From an uncultured Oxalobacter sp. (GTDB taxonomy: Bacteria > Pseudomonadota > Gammaproteobacteria > Burkholderiales > Burkholderiaceae_D): DNA of 8,491 bases. Under the pieces are notes generated by a model that saw only the letters and a program-made list of their open reading frames with translations, did no database searches and had not been told where the DNA came from. The first letter of the stretch is position 1, and every line of letters begins with the position of its first letter. The stretch lies in the NCBI GenBank assembly GCA_937916185.1, contig CALGGD010000421.1, positions 1-8,491 on the forward strand. The letters run 5' to 3'. Positions 1-6,258 of the stretch are shown here, piece after piece. The position numbers and the translations under genes are program-made.

Positions 1-7
1 CGGTCAA

Positions 8-895
8 CTACGGCGTTGCTGAAGAAAGTCCGTCAGAAGCCCTGAAAGCGATTGGCTGTTCATCGTCCTCAACAGGTCCGTCAGTGGGGCTGCTGTCTTG
101 ATGCAGGTTGATGAAGTCGTATTTCGTACGGTCCATCAGATGGGAAGGGACAAGGGTGGACAGTGCTGAGAAAATGTTTTCCACCCTGCCTTTGTACTGT
201 TTTTCCCAATCCCTGACCATCTGCTTGATATGGCGTCGTTGCGGGTTTTCCTGGGCACCGCACAGTCCTTTGGGGATCAGCGGATACTGGTGGATTTCAG
301 CAAAACGCTCCAGGTCGGTTTCCTTGATGTATGCCATCGGGCGGATGACAATATGCCGTCCGTCATCTGTCTTGAGTTTGGGCGGCATCCCCTTGATTTT
401 CGCGCTGAAGAACAGGTTCAGGAAGAACGTTTCCAGGATGTCGTCACGATGGTGCCCCAATGCAATCTTGGTGACATCCAGGCTGTCTGCCAGGTTGTAG
501 AGGATTCCCCGGCGCAGTCGGGAACAGAGCGAACAGATGGCTTTGTTTGTTGGAATCAGCCGTTCAATGATGCTGAAGGCGTCCTGGGTCTCGATATGGA
601 ACGGGATGCCTTTCTTTTTCAGATAATCCGGCAACAGGTCTTTAGGGAAACCCGGCAGGTTCATATCAAGATTGACGGCAATCAGGTCAAAGTGGATCGG
701 GGCGCGTGATTGCAGGACCATCAGGATGTCCAGCAGGGCATAGCTGTCTTTGCCACCAGACATGCAGACCATGATCCGGTCGCCCTCCTCGATCATGTTG
801 AAATCCTTGACAGCCTTGCCTGCCAGGCGAAGCAGGCGCTTTGAGAGTTTGTTGTTCTCATAGCCTGCTTTATGGAATTGCCGGTAGGTTGTCAT
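8..895 (-). CDS. ttcA: tRNA 2-thiocytidine(32) synthetase TtcA
   Basis: TtcA is a cytoplasmic enzyme that puts sulfur on cytidine 32 of certain tRNAs, using ATP and a [4Fe-4S] cluster. The 295-residue protein shows the PP-loop ATP-binding motif SGGKDS at residues 46-51, preceded by [13 protein letters not shown]. The CSLC pair (C121, C124) and the later LCGAQEN cysteine (C212) fit the three cluster ligands of the family, and GHHRDD lies at 147-152. Length and motif order match full-length TtcA. I chose the ATG at 895 because AGGTG lies a few bases upstream. A GTG at 904 in the same frame would add three residues but has no ribosome binding site. The gene follows folB with 15 bases between, so the two are probably co-transcribed. 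The C-terminal tail after about residue 250 is acidic and Ser/Pro-rich and looks disordered. Confidence 0.95.
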   Translation of the reverse strand: MTTYRQFHKAGYENNKLSKRLLRLAGKAVKDFNMIEEGDRIMVCMSGGKDSYALLDILMVLQSRAPIHFDLIAVNLDMNLPGFPKDLLPDYLKKKGIPFHIETQDAFSIIERLIPTNKAICSLCSRLRRGILYNLADSLDVTKIALGHHRDDILETFFLNLFFSAKIKGMPPKLKTDDGRHIVIRPMAYIKETDLERFAEIHQYPLIPKGLCGAQENPQRRHIKQMVRDWEKQYKGRVENIFSALSTLVPSHLMDRTKYDFINLHQDSSPTDGPVEDDEQPIAFRASDGLSSATP

Positions 896-910
896 ATGCC
901 GCACCTGGTT

Positions 911-1309
911 TCAGTCTTCATCCTTGAACCTGAAAACTTCAACACCAATGCTGTCGCAGTCTTCATAAGCCCCCGGTTTTTCAGAAGAGACCCTGACCGC
1001 AACGACATCAGGATGTTCCAGCAGCAGTTTCGCCACATCATCAATCAGGGTTTCCTGCAGGTTGATATGCCCTTTTGCAGTACGGGCTGCCAAGGTGTCC
1101 CTAATGAAAGAATAATCAATGATTTCCTCAAGCTTATCGTTGACAGGCGTGGATTTGGAGAGCGGAATGAACAGATCGACATTGATGAACATCTTCTGTG
1201 CCATTGTCTTTTCAAAGTCATAAACGCCGATTTTGATCGGCACCTCGAAATTTCGGAGGAAAAAACGCCGGCAATGCCTGAGTTTGGGATGGAACAGTGG
1301 TGTGTACAT
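911..1309 (-). CDS. folB: Dihydroneopterin aldolase FolB
   Basis: FolB converts 7,8-dihydroneopterin to 6-hydroxymethyl-7,8-dihydropterin and glycolaldehyde in folate synthesis, as a cytoplasmic ring oligomer. The 132-residue protein carries the family signature IGVYDFE (27-33; E33), IIDYSF with Y66, LQET around 84-87 (E86, pterin contact by family knowledge) and SSEKPGAY with K111 at the expected catalytic lysine position. The first 15 or so residues (HPKLRHCRRFFLR) extend beyond the E. coli protein, a form I recall from betaproteobacterial FolB. The ATG at 1309 has no clear Shine-Dalgarno site. The gene runs directly into ttcA. In related bacteria I recall a short-chain dehydrogenase gene near this pair; none is seen here. 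FolX-like epimerase activity cannot be excluded from sequence alone. Confidence 0.9.
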   Translation of the reverse strand: MYTPLFHPKLRHCRRFFLRNFEVPIKIGVYDFEKTMAQKMFINVDLFIPLSKSTPVNDKLEEIIDYSFIRDTLAARTAKGHINLQETLIDDVAKLLLEHPDVVAVRVSSEKPGAYEDCDSIGVEVFRFKDED

Positions 1310-1332
1310 AAAAATGGTTCTATTTAAACAGG

Positions 1333-1358
1333 TCAGCCGATTGATGACAGACGGCTGA
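1333..1358 (-). terminator. Weak hairpin downstream of hslR
   Basis: A 7-bp stem (TCAGCCG at 1333-1339 with CGGCTGA at 1352-1358) lies 38 bases past the hslR stop on the minus strand. The run after it on that strand is only modestly T-rich (CCTGTTTAAATAG). It could end hslR transcription or partly let it through into folB-ttcA. The weak U-tract keeps the call low. Confidence 0.35.
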
Positions 1359-1395
1359 AGGTTCTGAATTTTACTCCGAAGTCAGCAGGTTGCGG

Positions 1396-1794
1396 TCACC
1401 AGCCTGTCTTGACCTGCCGGATACGACGGGCATCCCGTTTTGTCGGCCGCCCTTTCTCAATGGTCTTTGCCGGTTCAAGTGCCAGTTTCCGCATTTCTGC
1501 CATCTGTTCCCGTTTTGCTTTGGATGCGTCTGTCTCGGCATAAAGCTGTTGGGCGGCGGGAGCAGGCCCCCGGATGCCGGAAATGCCGATGACCTCAACC
1601 TCGAAAGTCTCTTCTCCCCGTTCAATCCGCAACAGGTCTCCCGGTTTCACTTCACGGGCAGGTTTGATTTTCTGTCCATCAAGATAGACCCGCCCCAGTG
1701 CCACGGCATGCTGTGCCAGGGAACGGGTTTTGAAAAAGCGTGCCGCCCATAGCCATTTGTCAATCCGGATGGAGGTCAGTTCCTGCTGTTTCAT
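1396..1794 (-). CDS. hslR: Hsp15-like S4-domain RNA-binding protein
   Basis: The 132-residue protein opens with an S4 RNA-binding fold: RIDKWLWAARFFKTRSLA at about residues 10-26, then GRVYLDGQKIKPAREVKPGDLL. Its tail is basic (KGRPTKRDARRIRQ). This layout and length fit Hsp15, a heat-shock protein that in E. coli binds free 50S subunits carrying a stalled peptidyl-tRNA and helps recycle them. I chose the ATG at 1794 because it begins the conserved part. The same frame stays open to 1920, but that extension would overlap the divergent methyltransferase start and shows no family similarity. No strong Shine-Dalgarno site is visible. The gene is divergent from the methyltransferase gene. Another small S4 protein (YbcJ or RluB type) is less likely given the DKWLWAARFFKTR motif. 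Confidence 0.87.
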   Translation of the reverse strand: MKQQELTSIRIDKWLWAARFFKTRSLAQHAVALGRVYLDGQKIKPAREVKPGDLLRIERGEETFEVEVIGISGIRGPAPAAQQLYAETDASKAKREQMAEMRKLALEPAKTIEKGRPTKRDARRIRQVKTGW

Positions 1795-1834
1795 GGGTTG
1801 AGGTGGTTTACCGGTTGGAACAGGTGTTTGCGGT

Positions 1835-1840
1835 ATTATA
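1835..1840 (-). promoter_or_regulatory. Candidate -10 box for hslR
   Basis: On the minus strand the divergent gap between 1794 and 1886 contains a perfect TATAAT. The best -35 candidate, TTGCAC (1855-1860), is only 14 bases away, shorter than the usual 16-18, so this is a tentative promoter. Confidence 0.35.
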
Positions 1841-1885
1841 AAGCGGTTTTTTCTGTGCAACCTGACACAATACCCATAGAAGGCG

Positions 1886-3043
1886 ATGACTGATTTCCCT
1901 TTGCCAGACAGCGATGCCAAAGAAATTTCCGACCGTCTGCATCAACGGATTGCCGACCGTATCAGGGATGCGGGAGGCAGCGTCTCTTTTGCCGATTATA
2001 TGCGGTGGGCACTGTATGAGCCGATGTTGGGTTATTACAGTGGCGGGGCAGCCAAACTGGGCAAAGCCGGTGATTTTGTGACAGCGCCTGAGTTGGGCGA
2101 CCTGTTCGGCAGGACACTTGCCCGGGGCATCGCCCCTTTGCTTGAGCAGACGGATGCCCAAATCCTGGAACTGGGGGCAGGCACGGGCAGACTGGCAAAG
2201 ACGGTACTTTCAGAACTGGATGCGCTTGGCATTAGGGTTAAGGCTTACAGCATCCTTGACCTGTCCGGTGAGTTGCGGGCGCGCCAACAGTCCCTGCTGG
2301 GCAAAGAAAGCCGTCTGCAATGGCTGTCTGCCTTGCCAGACCGTTTTTCAGGGGTGGTGTTGGCGAATGAGGTGCTGGATGCCATGCCGGTGAAACTGGC
2401 GTGCCTGAAGGATGGAGGCTGGCATGAACGGTGTGTCGCCTGTCTGTCCGGTCAATTCTGTTTTGAGGACCGTACCGCATCATCGGATTTCCTGTCGCAG
2501 GTCGCTGAGTCATTGGGCGGGCATATGGATACCGCTGGATTGCCTGATGGTTATCTGACGGAAATCCATCCCTATGCATTGGGGTTTATCCGCTCGTTGT
2601 CAGCCATGATGGGGCAGGGGAAATCTGCCGCCGTCCTGGTGGATTATGGGTTTCCTGCCCATGAGTATTACCTGCCGGAACGTTCAGCGGGTACGCTGAT
2701 GTGCCATTACCGCCATCAGGCGCATGATGACCCATTCCATCTGCCGGGACTCCAGGACATTACTGCCCATGTCAACTTCACCGCCGTGGCACAGACAGCG
2801 GCTGAGTCAGGCTTGGATGTGCTCTGTTACACCAGCCAGGCAGGTTTCCTGATGGCATCAGGCATCATGGCCCTGCTGCCATCCATCGCGAAAAGGGATG
2901 TGGCGTCCATCCTGTTGAGGCAGGAAGCGGTGAAACTGCTGTCACCGGCAGAAATGGGTGAACTGTTCAAGGTTATGATTCTGGGACATGGGGTACAGCC
3001 CTCAGAAACCCTGTTGCAGGTGGACCGGAGTGGACGTCTGTAA
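1886..3043 (+). CDS. MidA/NDUFAF7-type SAM-dependent methyltransferase
   Basis: This 385-residue protein belongs to the family of mitochondrial NDUFAF7 (MidA), which in eukaryotes methylates an arginine of a complex I subunit. The substrate of the bacterial members is not established to my knowledge. Visible motifs, in order, are FADYMRWALYEPMLGYY (35-51), GDFVTAPE (62-69), the SAM-binding ELGAGTGRLA (95-104), NEVLDAMPV (161-169), and late family blocks LVDYGFPAHEYYLPERSAGT and HAHDDPF/LPGLQDITAHVNF-type sequence at about 250-295. The length is normal and no key motif is missing. The ATG at 1886 follows GAAGG with a rather short spacing. The gene is divergent from hslR and stands alone. The family call is firm; the target protein cannot be read from the sequence. 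Confidence 0.92.
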   Translation: MTDFPLPDSDAKEISDRLHQRIADRIRDAGGSVSFADYMRWALYEPMLGYYSGGAAKLGKAGDFVTAPELGDLFGRTLARGIAPLLEQTDAQILELGAGTGRLAKTVLSELDALGIRVKAYSILDLSGELRARQQSLLGKESRLQWLSALPDRFSGVVLANEVLDAMPVKLACLKDGGWHERCVACLSGQFCFEDRTASSDFLSQVAESLGGHMDTAGLPDGYLTEIHPYALGFIRSLSAMMGQGKSAAVLVDYGFPAHEYYLPERSAGTLMCHYRHQAHDDPFHLPGLQDITAHVNFTAVAQTAAESGLDVLCYTSQAGFLMASGIMALLPSIAKRDVASILLRQEAVKLLSPAEMGELFKVMILGHGVQPSETLLQVDRSGRL

Positions 3044-3060
3044 GGTTCTTTCCGGTGCCA

Positions 3061-3069
3061 TGCTATACT
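3061..3069 (+). promoter_or_regulatory. Extended -10 promoter for the SFPD-repeat gene
   Basis: TGCTATACT (TG-n-TATACT) lies 33 bases before the ATG at 3103, in the short gap after the methyltransferase gene. There is no convincing -35, which an extended -10 can tolerate. It would give the repeat protein its own transcript. Confidence 0.5.
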
Positions 3070-3102
3070 GGCATTGATGGTATCTAACCGACAGGAGGCA
3101 TC

Positions 3103-3429
3103 ATGAAAAAAATGTTGGCCGGTCTGGCTGTTGCTGCTTTCGCACTGGGTTGTGCGGCGACAGTCTCAGCAGGCAATGTTGACAGTTCATGCCGTGTCAA
3201 GGGCAAGCGGCTCTATGGCAAGGTCCAGGTCGTCAGGTCTTTCCCGGATCTCAAGGTTCAGGTTGTCAGGTCTTTCCCGGACCTCAAGGTTCAGAAAGTG
3301 ACCAGTTTCCCTGACAGATGTGGGAAATGGCAGTTTGTGGATTCTTTCCCTGACCTCAAAATCCAGTTTGTGGATTCATTCCCGGATGTCAAAATCCAGT
3401 ATGTGAATGCTTTCCCTGGCAGGCCTTGA
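3103..3429 (+). CDS. Exported SFPD-repeat protein, septoil-knot type
   Basis: The 108-residue product starts with a signal peptide (MKKMLAGLAVAAFALG, probable cleavage after V-S-A at residue 23). The mature part is almost entirely six repeats of about 11 residues with the core [VFY]-x-[SA]-F-P-[DG], at roughly 41-51, 52-62, 63-75, 76-86, 87-97 and 98-108. The third repeat is two residues longer and holds RCGKW. Two mature cysteines (C30, C73) could pair. The repeat pattern, the LYGKVQVV opening and the central CGKWQFVDSFPD match my memory of the family described as the 7(1) septoil knot, a small knotted beta protein predicted by AlphaFold-type modelling. Its role is unknown to me. AGGAGG at 3093-3098 supports the start. 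An internal A-L-G-C resembles a lipobox but lacks the usual leucine at -3, so export as a soluble periplasmic or secreted protein is more likely. Confidence 0.8.
   Translation: MKKMLAGLAVAAFALGCAATVSAGNVDSSCRVKGKRLYGKVQVVRSFPDLKVQVVRSFPDLKVQKVTSFPDRCGKWQFVDSFPDLKIQFVDSFPDVKIQYVNAFPGRP
3222..3420 (+). repeat. 33-bp coding repeats in the SFPD protein gene
   Basis: The gene interior is built of 33-bp units encoding 11 residues, except the third unit, which is 39 bp. Units 1 and 2 (3223-3255 and 3256-3288) differ at only a few, mostly silent, positions. Units 4 and 5 resemble each other more than units 1 and 2. This suggests stepwise duplication of pairs. Confidence 0.75.
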
Positions 3430-3442
3430 AACCTGAAGGGAT

Positions 3443-3484
3443 GAATAAAACAGGGCAATCTCTTTGAGGGGAGGTTGCCCTGTT
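3443..3484 (-). terminator. Terminator between convergent genes
   Basis: A 13-bp stem (3450-3462 with 3471-3483, one G-T pair) encloses an 8-base loop. On the minus strand it is followed by TTTTATTC, so it ends the lipoprotein transcript. Lying between two convergent genes, it may also slow rightward transcription from the repeat-protein gene, but the plus-strand tail (TTCCTG) is a poor U-tract. Confidence 0.8.
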
Positions 3485-3497
3485 CCTGTATCAGGAG

Positions 3498-4091
3498 TTA
3501 TTTGCTGAGCTTGGACGTGATGGCGGCGCGGGACATCGGTTCCGTCCAGATGAAGCCCTTGTCGTTGCGGGTGTCGTCGAATTTGTCGCGGCGCATATCC
3601 ATTTCCCAACCACCACGGCCGGAAGAGGTTTCCGCCCAGCCCTTCAGGCTGATGGCGATTGGCAGCCGGATCTTTGCGGCATTCTTGTTCTGGAGCTGTT
3701 CATAGCCCTTGATGGCGACCTGTTCCAAGATGCGCTGCGCAGGTGGTGCGCAACCATCCCGCAGGTAGTCACGGGCTTTCGGGGTTGCCAGGACTTTCTG
3801 CCAGTCTGTTTCACCCGGTGCGGTGTTGTACAGCCCTTTGAAGAACTGGTGGGAACCGGCCTGTTCATCCTTGAACCGGATATCAAAGGTATAGGCACCG
3901 ATATAGTTCCAGATGCCTGGCAGGGAGTCGGTTTTCTTGTAGCTGTCAATCTTCACCCATTTGCACTGATAGGCCTTGGAGAGCATCTCAGTCATATCTT
4001 CATCATTCGGTCTTGCGCAGCCTGTCAGGGACAGGGCAACGGGTGCCATAAAGAGACACAAAAGGGCAGTCCGGTATTTCTTGATGTTCAT
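3498..4091 (-). CDS. Putative lipoprotein of unknown function
   Basis: The 197-residue product begins MNIKKYRTALLCLF and has a lipobox L-T-G-C ending at C25, so it should be lipid-anchored at the inner or outer membrane facing the periplasm. Residue +2 after the cysteine is Ala, which by the E. coli rule favours the outer membrane. The mature part is mixed alpha/beta in character with aromatic-rich stretches (GIWNYIGAYTFDIRF; WQKVLATPKARDYLRDGC) and a second cysteine pair region near DGCAPP. I do not recognise the domain. The ATG at 4091 gives a standard signal peptide; a GTG at 4100 would add only three residues. Neither has a clear ribosome binding site. It is convergent with the septoil-knot-type gene, so the two are not one operon. 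Confidence 0.8.
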   Translation of the reverse strand: MNIKKYRTALLCLFMAPVALSLTGCARPNDEDMTEMLSKAYQCKWVKIDSYKKTDSLPGIWNYIGAYTFDIRFKDEQAGSHQFFKGLYNTAPGETDWQKVLATPKARDYLRDGCAPPAQRILEQVAIKGYEQLQNKNAAKIRLPIAISLKGWAETSSGRGGWEMDMRRDKFDDTRNDKGFIWTEPMSRAAITSKLSK

Positions 4092-4203
4092 GGGTAACAC
4101 TCAAACGGCAGAATCAGTTGCGATAAAACAATCATTTTAACTGAAAAACAGCTTGAAGGAATCATGGGAACCATAATCTTGCCATGTCTTCAGATTGTCT
4201 GTG

Positions 4204-4593
4204 TCAGACACCCCAGAAAACACTTTCATCGGCTTTGTTGGCGGCTTTCAGCATCTGCAGGAGCGGGTAGGAACGGGCGGCAAAGCTGACAGTCGGTTCA
4301 ATGATGACTTCCTTTTCTTCATCATCATCTGAATCATCGTTGTCATTTTCTTCGTCCTCTTCTTCAGCGGTTTTTTCCGCTTCTTTTTTCGCCTGTTCTT
4401 CCGCTTTCTGCCTTTCGAGTTCCTTGATCCGCGCGATTTCCTGTTCGATTTTTTCAATCGCAGATGATGTCTGTTCCGGCGTGATGATGCCCTGTTTGAT
4501 GTCTTTGCCCAGCAGGTCAAGGATGGGTTTCGCGTGTTTGTCGATCATCATGATGTCGGCACCGGCACGGGATTTGAAAATAACAAGCGCCAT
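4204..4593 (-). CDS. DUF1840 protein with acidic insert
   Basis: The N-terminal part (MALVIFKSRAGADIMM, then AKPILDLLGK) and the C-terminal part (ARSYPLLQMLKAANKADE, ending FWGV) match DUF1840, a small family I know from Burkholderiales and relatives and whose function is unknown. Between them is a charged helix (about 44-78, rich in Lys/Glu/Ala) leading into an Asp/Glu run at 78-98 that looks disordered. The total is 129 residues, longer than I would expect for the two conserved ends alone. AAGGA sits eight bases before the ATG. The gene lies between the lipoprotein and the YbjQ-domain gene, all leftward, but a strong terminator separates it from the latter. No promoter stands out. The protein should be cytoplasmic. 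Confidence 0.82.
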   Translation of the reverse strand: MALVIFKSRAGADIMMIDKHAKPILDLLGKDIKQGIITPEQTSSAIEKIEQEIARIKELERQKAEEQAKKEAEKTAEEEDEENDNDDSDDDEEKEVIIEPTVSFAARSYPLLQMLKAANKADESVFWGV

Positions 4594-4633
4594 GAACTTA
4601 TTCCTTATTAGTTTTCAATAATATTCTGCGTTG

Positions 4634-4670
4634 AAAAAGGGCTGTCTAGTTTACCAGGACAGCCCTTTTT
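4634..4670 (-). terminator. Strong symmetric terminator hairpin
   Basis: A perfect 13-bp stem (AAAAAGGGCTGTC at 4634-4646 with GACAGCCCTTTTT at 4658-4670) has an 11-base loop. The A and T flanks make it able to act in both directions. Its place just past the stop codon of the YbjQ-domain gene, whose last base is 4670, shows that its main job is ending that leftward transcript. Confidence 0.9.
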
Positions 4671-5314
4671 CATTTACTGTCATCTTTCTCGATAATCACC
4701 GCATTGCCATTTGCAGTGACACAGACATACGGGAGATGATGTTTAATATTAGCTGTAAGTTGGGTAGGCTCAAGTGTAATGTAATCAAAATCAACCCCGA
4801 TGACAGCATTGCATCCTAAATCATAAGCGGCCTCTTTCAGTTCTTTAAGAGCTTGGCGTCTGATTTTGACCAAAGAATCTGTCAGAGCCTGTCCCATATC
4901 TTTGATTTCCCAGCCATCCCAGACTCCTTTATCAACGGCTCCTTCAATCAGAATTGCATCATCACCAGAAATATAGCCAGAATACTTTATGATTCTATAG
5001 CCATCAAAATTGAATCCAGAAGTAATCAGCATATTAGACAAAGCTAGCTGTTTTTTTTCTTCTGCTTCTGCTAAAGCTTTTTGTCTTTGTGCTTCTGCTT
5101 CTGCTAAAGCTTTTTGTCTTTGTGCTTCTGCTTCGAGAATAGGAGCTATTCTTTCTTTGAATTTTTGTACGTGTTCTGGAACTTCATCATCAGCGAGATG
5201 CATTACTTCAGTTCCCCAACTACTTTGAACCCAACCAGCACCTACTTCTTGCAGGTACTCTTCAAATTGTCGTTGAGAAATATTGTATTTTTGTGCAATA
5301 TCGAAAGTTTCCAT
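4670..5314 (-). CDS. YbjQ/DUF74-domain protein with coiled-coil linker
   Basis: The C-terminal half (about residues 93-210) shows the YbjQ (DUF74, UPF0145) pattern: SGYISGDDAILIEGA, then IRRQALKELKEAAYDLGCNAVIGVDFDY and a final beta strand VCVTANGNAVII. YbjQ proteins form pentameric rings and are often called putative heavy-metal-binding; the function is unproven. The N-terminal 55 residues (ISQRQFEEYLQEVGAGWVQSSWG) are a separate segment I do not recognise. Residues 61-93 link the two and consist of three 11-residue units of EAEAQRQKALA type, a probable helix or coiled coil. AAGGA lies eight bases before the ATG at 5314. The DNA looks more AT-rich than the genes to its left, so it may be an accessory gene. 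It is the last gene on the betaproteobacterial side of the junction. Confidence 0.82.
   Translation of the reverse strand: METFDIAQKYNISQRQFEEYLQEVGAGWVQSSWGTEVMHLADDEVPEHVQKFKERIAPILEAEAQRQKALAEAEAQRQKALAEAEEKKQLALSNMLITSGFNFDGYRIIKYSGYISGDDAILIEGAVDKGVWDGWEIKDMGQALTDSLVKIRRQALKELKEAAYDLGCNAVIGVDFDYITLEPTQLTANIKHHLPYVCVTANGNAVIIEKDDSK
5069..5134 (-). repeat. Perfect 33-bp tandem duplication in the YbjQ-type gene
   Basis: 5069-5101 and 5102-5134 are identical over all 33 bases and encode two copies of the same 11-residue helical unit. A third, diverged unit follows in the coding direction. Full identity at the DNA level, including silent sites, points to a recent slippage or duplication event. 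Confidence 0.9.
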
Positions 5315-5325
5315 AAGATTTTTCC

Positions 5326-5586
5326 TTGATTAAAAGACGGTTTAAAGGTATTTCTTTGCCTCTTTATTTGTCGGGTCAATATCTAAAATCAAAAGGTTTT
5401 AAAAAGTATCAATTACCAGATACCTGTCCTGACTGTTACACAGTCAAAGACTTCTGTTATGACTTTCCAATTGGCACTTACATCGTAGGCACTGGCGAAC
5501 ACGTCGTATGTGTGAGAAATGGTGACTACTACGACTCATGGGATTCTGGTAACGAGATACCAATTTATTATTTTAAAAGGAGTTGA
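5326..5586 (+). pseudogene. C-terminal remnant of a phage papain-like protein
   Basis: An open frame with only a TTG start and no ribosome binding site ends at 5586. From about residue 18 on (YLKSKGF, LPDTCPDCYTVKDFC, GTYIVGTGEHVVCV, then YYDSWDSGNE) it resembles, from memory, the C-terminal half of a papain/C39-like protein common in phages of gut Clostridia. It keeps a candidate catalytic His (H59, in GEHVV) and an Asp (D70, in YYDSWD). The N-terminal half, where the nucleophilic cysteine should be, is absent: directly upstream is the oppositely oriented YbjQ-type gene. Residues 1-17 are probably read-through of unrelated sequence. The last codons hold the ribosome binding site of the next gene, as expected of the original phage layout. 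An alternative is an intact small protein of 86 residues; the lack of a proper start argues against this. Confidence 0.6.
5577..5582 (+). promoter_or_regulatory. Ribosome binding site fixing the start at 5592
   Basis: AAGGAG is nine bases before the ATG at 5592. It overlaps the end of the truncated upstream frame. It rules out the in-frame TTG at 5583, which would lie directly against it. Confidence 0.85.
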
Positions 5587-5591
5587 GAATA

Positions 5592-6005
5592 ATGGCTTAT
5601 AACAATTATTTTCCGCAGACGTATACGAACTCGTCTTACGTTTACGGCGGCAGTGCGACCCCTGCGCAGACATGGACGGCGCCCGCGCCTACGACGACCC
5701 AACAAGTAAATGCGATTAACTGGGTACAAGGTGAAGCCGGAGCGAGAGCCGTACCGGTTCAACCAGGACAGAAGGTCTTACTTATGGATAGTGAGACTAA
5801 CGTATTCTATGTGAAGTCGTCAGACGTAAGTGGTATGCCGCTACCTCTCCGCGTGTTTGAATACAAAGAGGTAGACAAGGTTGCGACAGAGGAGGTGAAC
5901 GGTCGGCCGCAGAGTGCGTACGTCACACACGAAGAACTTGAAAAAGCACTTGCCGAACTGAAGAACCCACCGAAGGAGGAAAAGAAGAATGAGTTCCTTA
6001 TATAA
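5592..6005 (+). CDS. Phage-type Pro/Tyr-rich protein with small beta domain
   Basis: The 137-residue product has three parts. Residues 1-38 are a flexible Tyr/Asn/Pro/Thr-rich leader (MAYNNYFPQTY). Residues 42-91 form a compact beta-type domain (INWVQGEAGARAVPVQPGQ, LLMDSETNVFYVKSSD, GMPLPLRVFEY). A charged helical tail (about 112-134) ends the protein. From memory this arrangement recurs as the first gene of a small cassette in phages and prophages of gut Clostridia, where it is annotated hypothetical. I know no proven function. A virion or virion-assembly role is an inference from the company it keeps. It is followed by a gene that overlaps its 3' end by 17 bases, which suggests translational coupling. 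Confidence 0.85.
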   Translation: MAYNNYFPQTYTNSSYVYGGSATPAQTWTAPAPTTTQQVNAINWVQGEAGARAVPVQPGQKVLLMDSETNVFYVKSSDVSGMPLPLRVFEYKEVDKVATEEVNGRPQSAYVTHEELEKALAELKNPPKEEKKNEFLI

Positions 6006-6201
6006 CGACTTTCAACCTACCCAACCGAATCCATTCGGACAGATGGGTAACTTTTTAAATCAGTTTAATCAATTTCGTTCTACATTTTCTGGCAATCCAG
6101 AAACACAAGTAAGACAGATGATTCAGAATGGTCAAATTAGTCAAGAGCAATTCAACCAAGCGGCTCAAATGGCTAATCAGTTATATCGTTTTATTAAATA
6201 G
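5989..6201 (+). CDS. Small Gln/Asn/Phe-rich phage-type protein
   Basis: This 70-residue protein starts inside the end of the previous gene, with AAGGAGGA at 5973-5980 eight bases before the ATG. The first half is rich in Asn, Gln, Pro and Phe (FGQMGNFLNQFNQF) and looks disordered. The second half (PETQVRQMIQNGQISQEQFNQAAQMANQLYRF) should form two short helices. Such tiny proteins accompany the neighbouring beta-domain and Gly-rich proteins in the cassettes I recall from gut phages. The function is unknown. It is basic-neutral and has no signal peptide or membrane segment. Confidence 0.82.
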   Translation: MSSLYNDFQPTQPNPFGQMGNFLNQFNQFRSTFSGNPETQVRQMIQNGQISQEQFNQAAQMANQLYRFIK

Positions 6202-6258
6202 CTACTAGTCTTGTGTCTATCTCACTGAATTATTTTATTTATAGGAGGTAGACAATAA

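Noticed and set aside
230..709. Rightward open frame of 159 codons opposite ttcA
   Set aside because: It is a complement-strand shadow of ttcA, which carries all expected motifs.
872..1327. Rightward open frame of 151 codons opposite folB
   Set aside because: It lies fully over folB, whose catalytic motifs are clear, and has no ribosome binding site or recognisable family.
3222..3420. CRISPR-like array
   Set aside because: The 33-bp repeats are contiguous, in frame and code for a regular protein repeat, with no spacers.
4301..4621. Rightward Ser/Phe-rich frame opposite the DUF1840 gene
   Set aside because: The Ser runs are the complement of the acidic Glu/Asp codons and it matches nothing known.
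5330..5385. Leftward promoter for the YbjQ-type gene (TTGACC on the minus strand at 5374-5379)
   Set aside because: No -10 of reasonable quality lies at 16-18 bases, and the stretch may already be on the other side of the join.
6202..6258. Possible internal promoter before the Gly-rich gene (TTGTGT and a T-rich hexamer)
   Set aside because: The -10 candidate is poor and would sit almost on the ribosome binding site.
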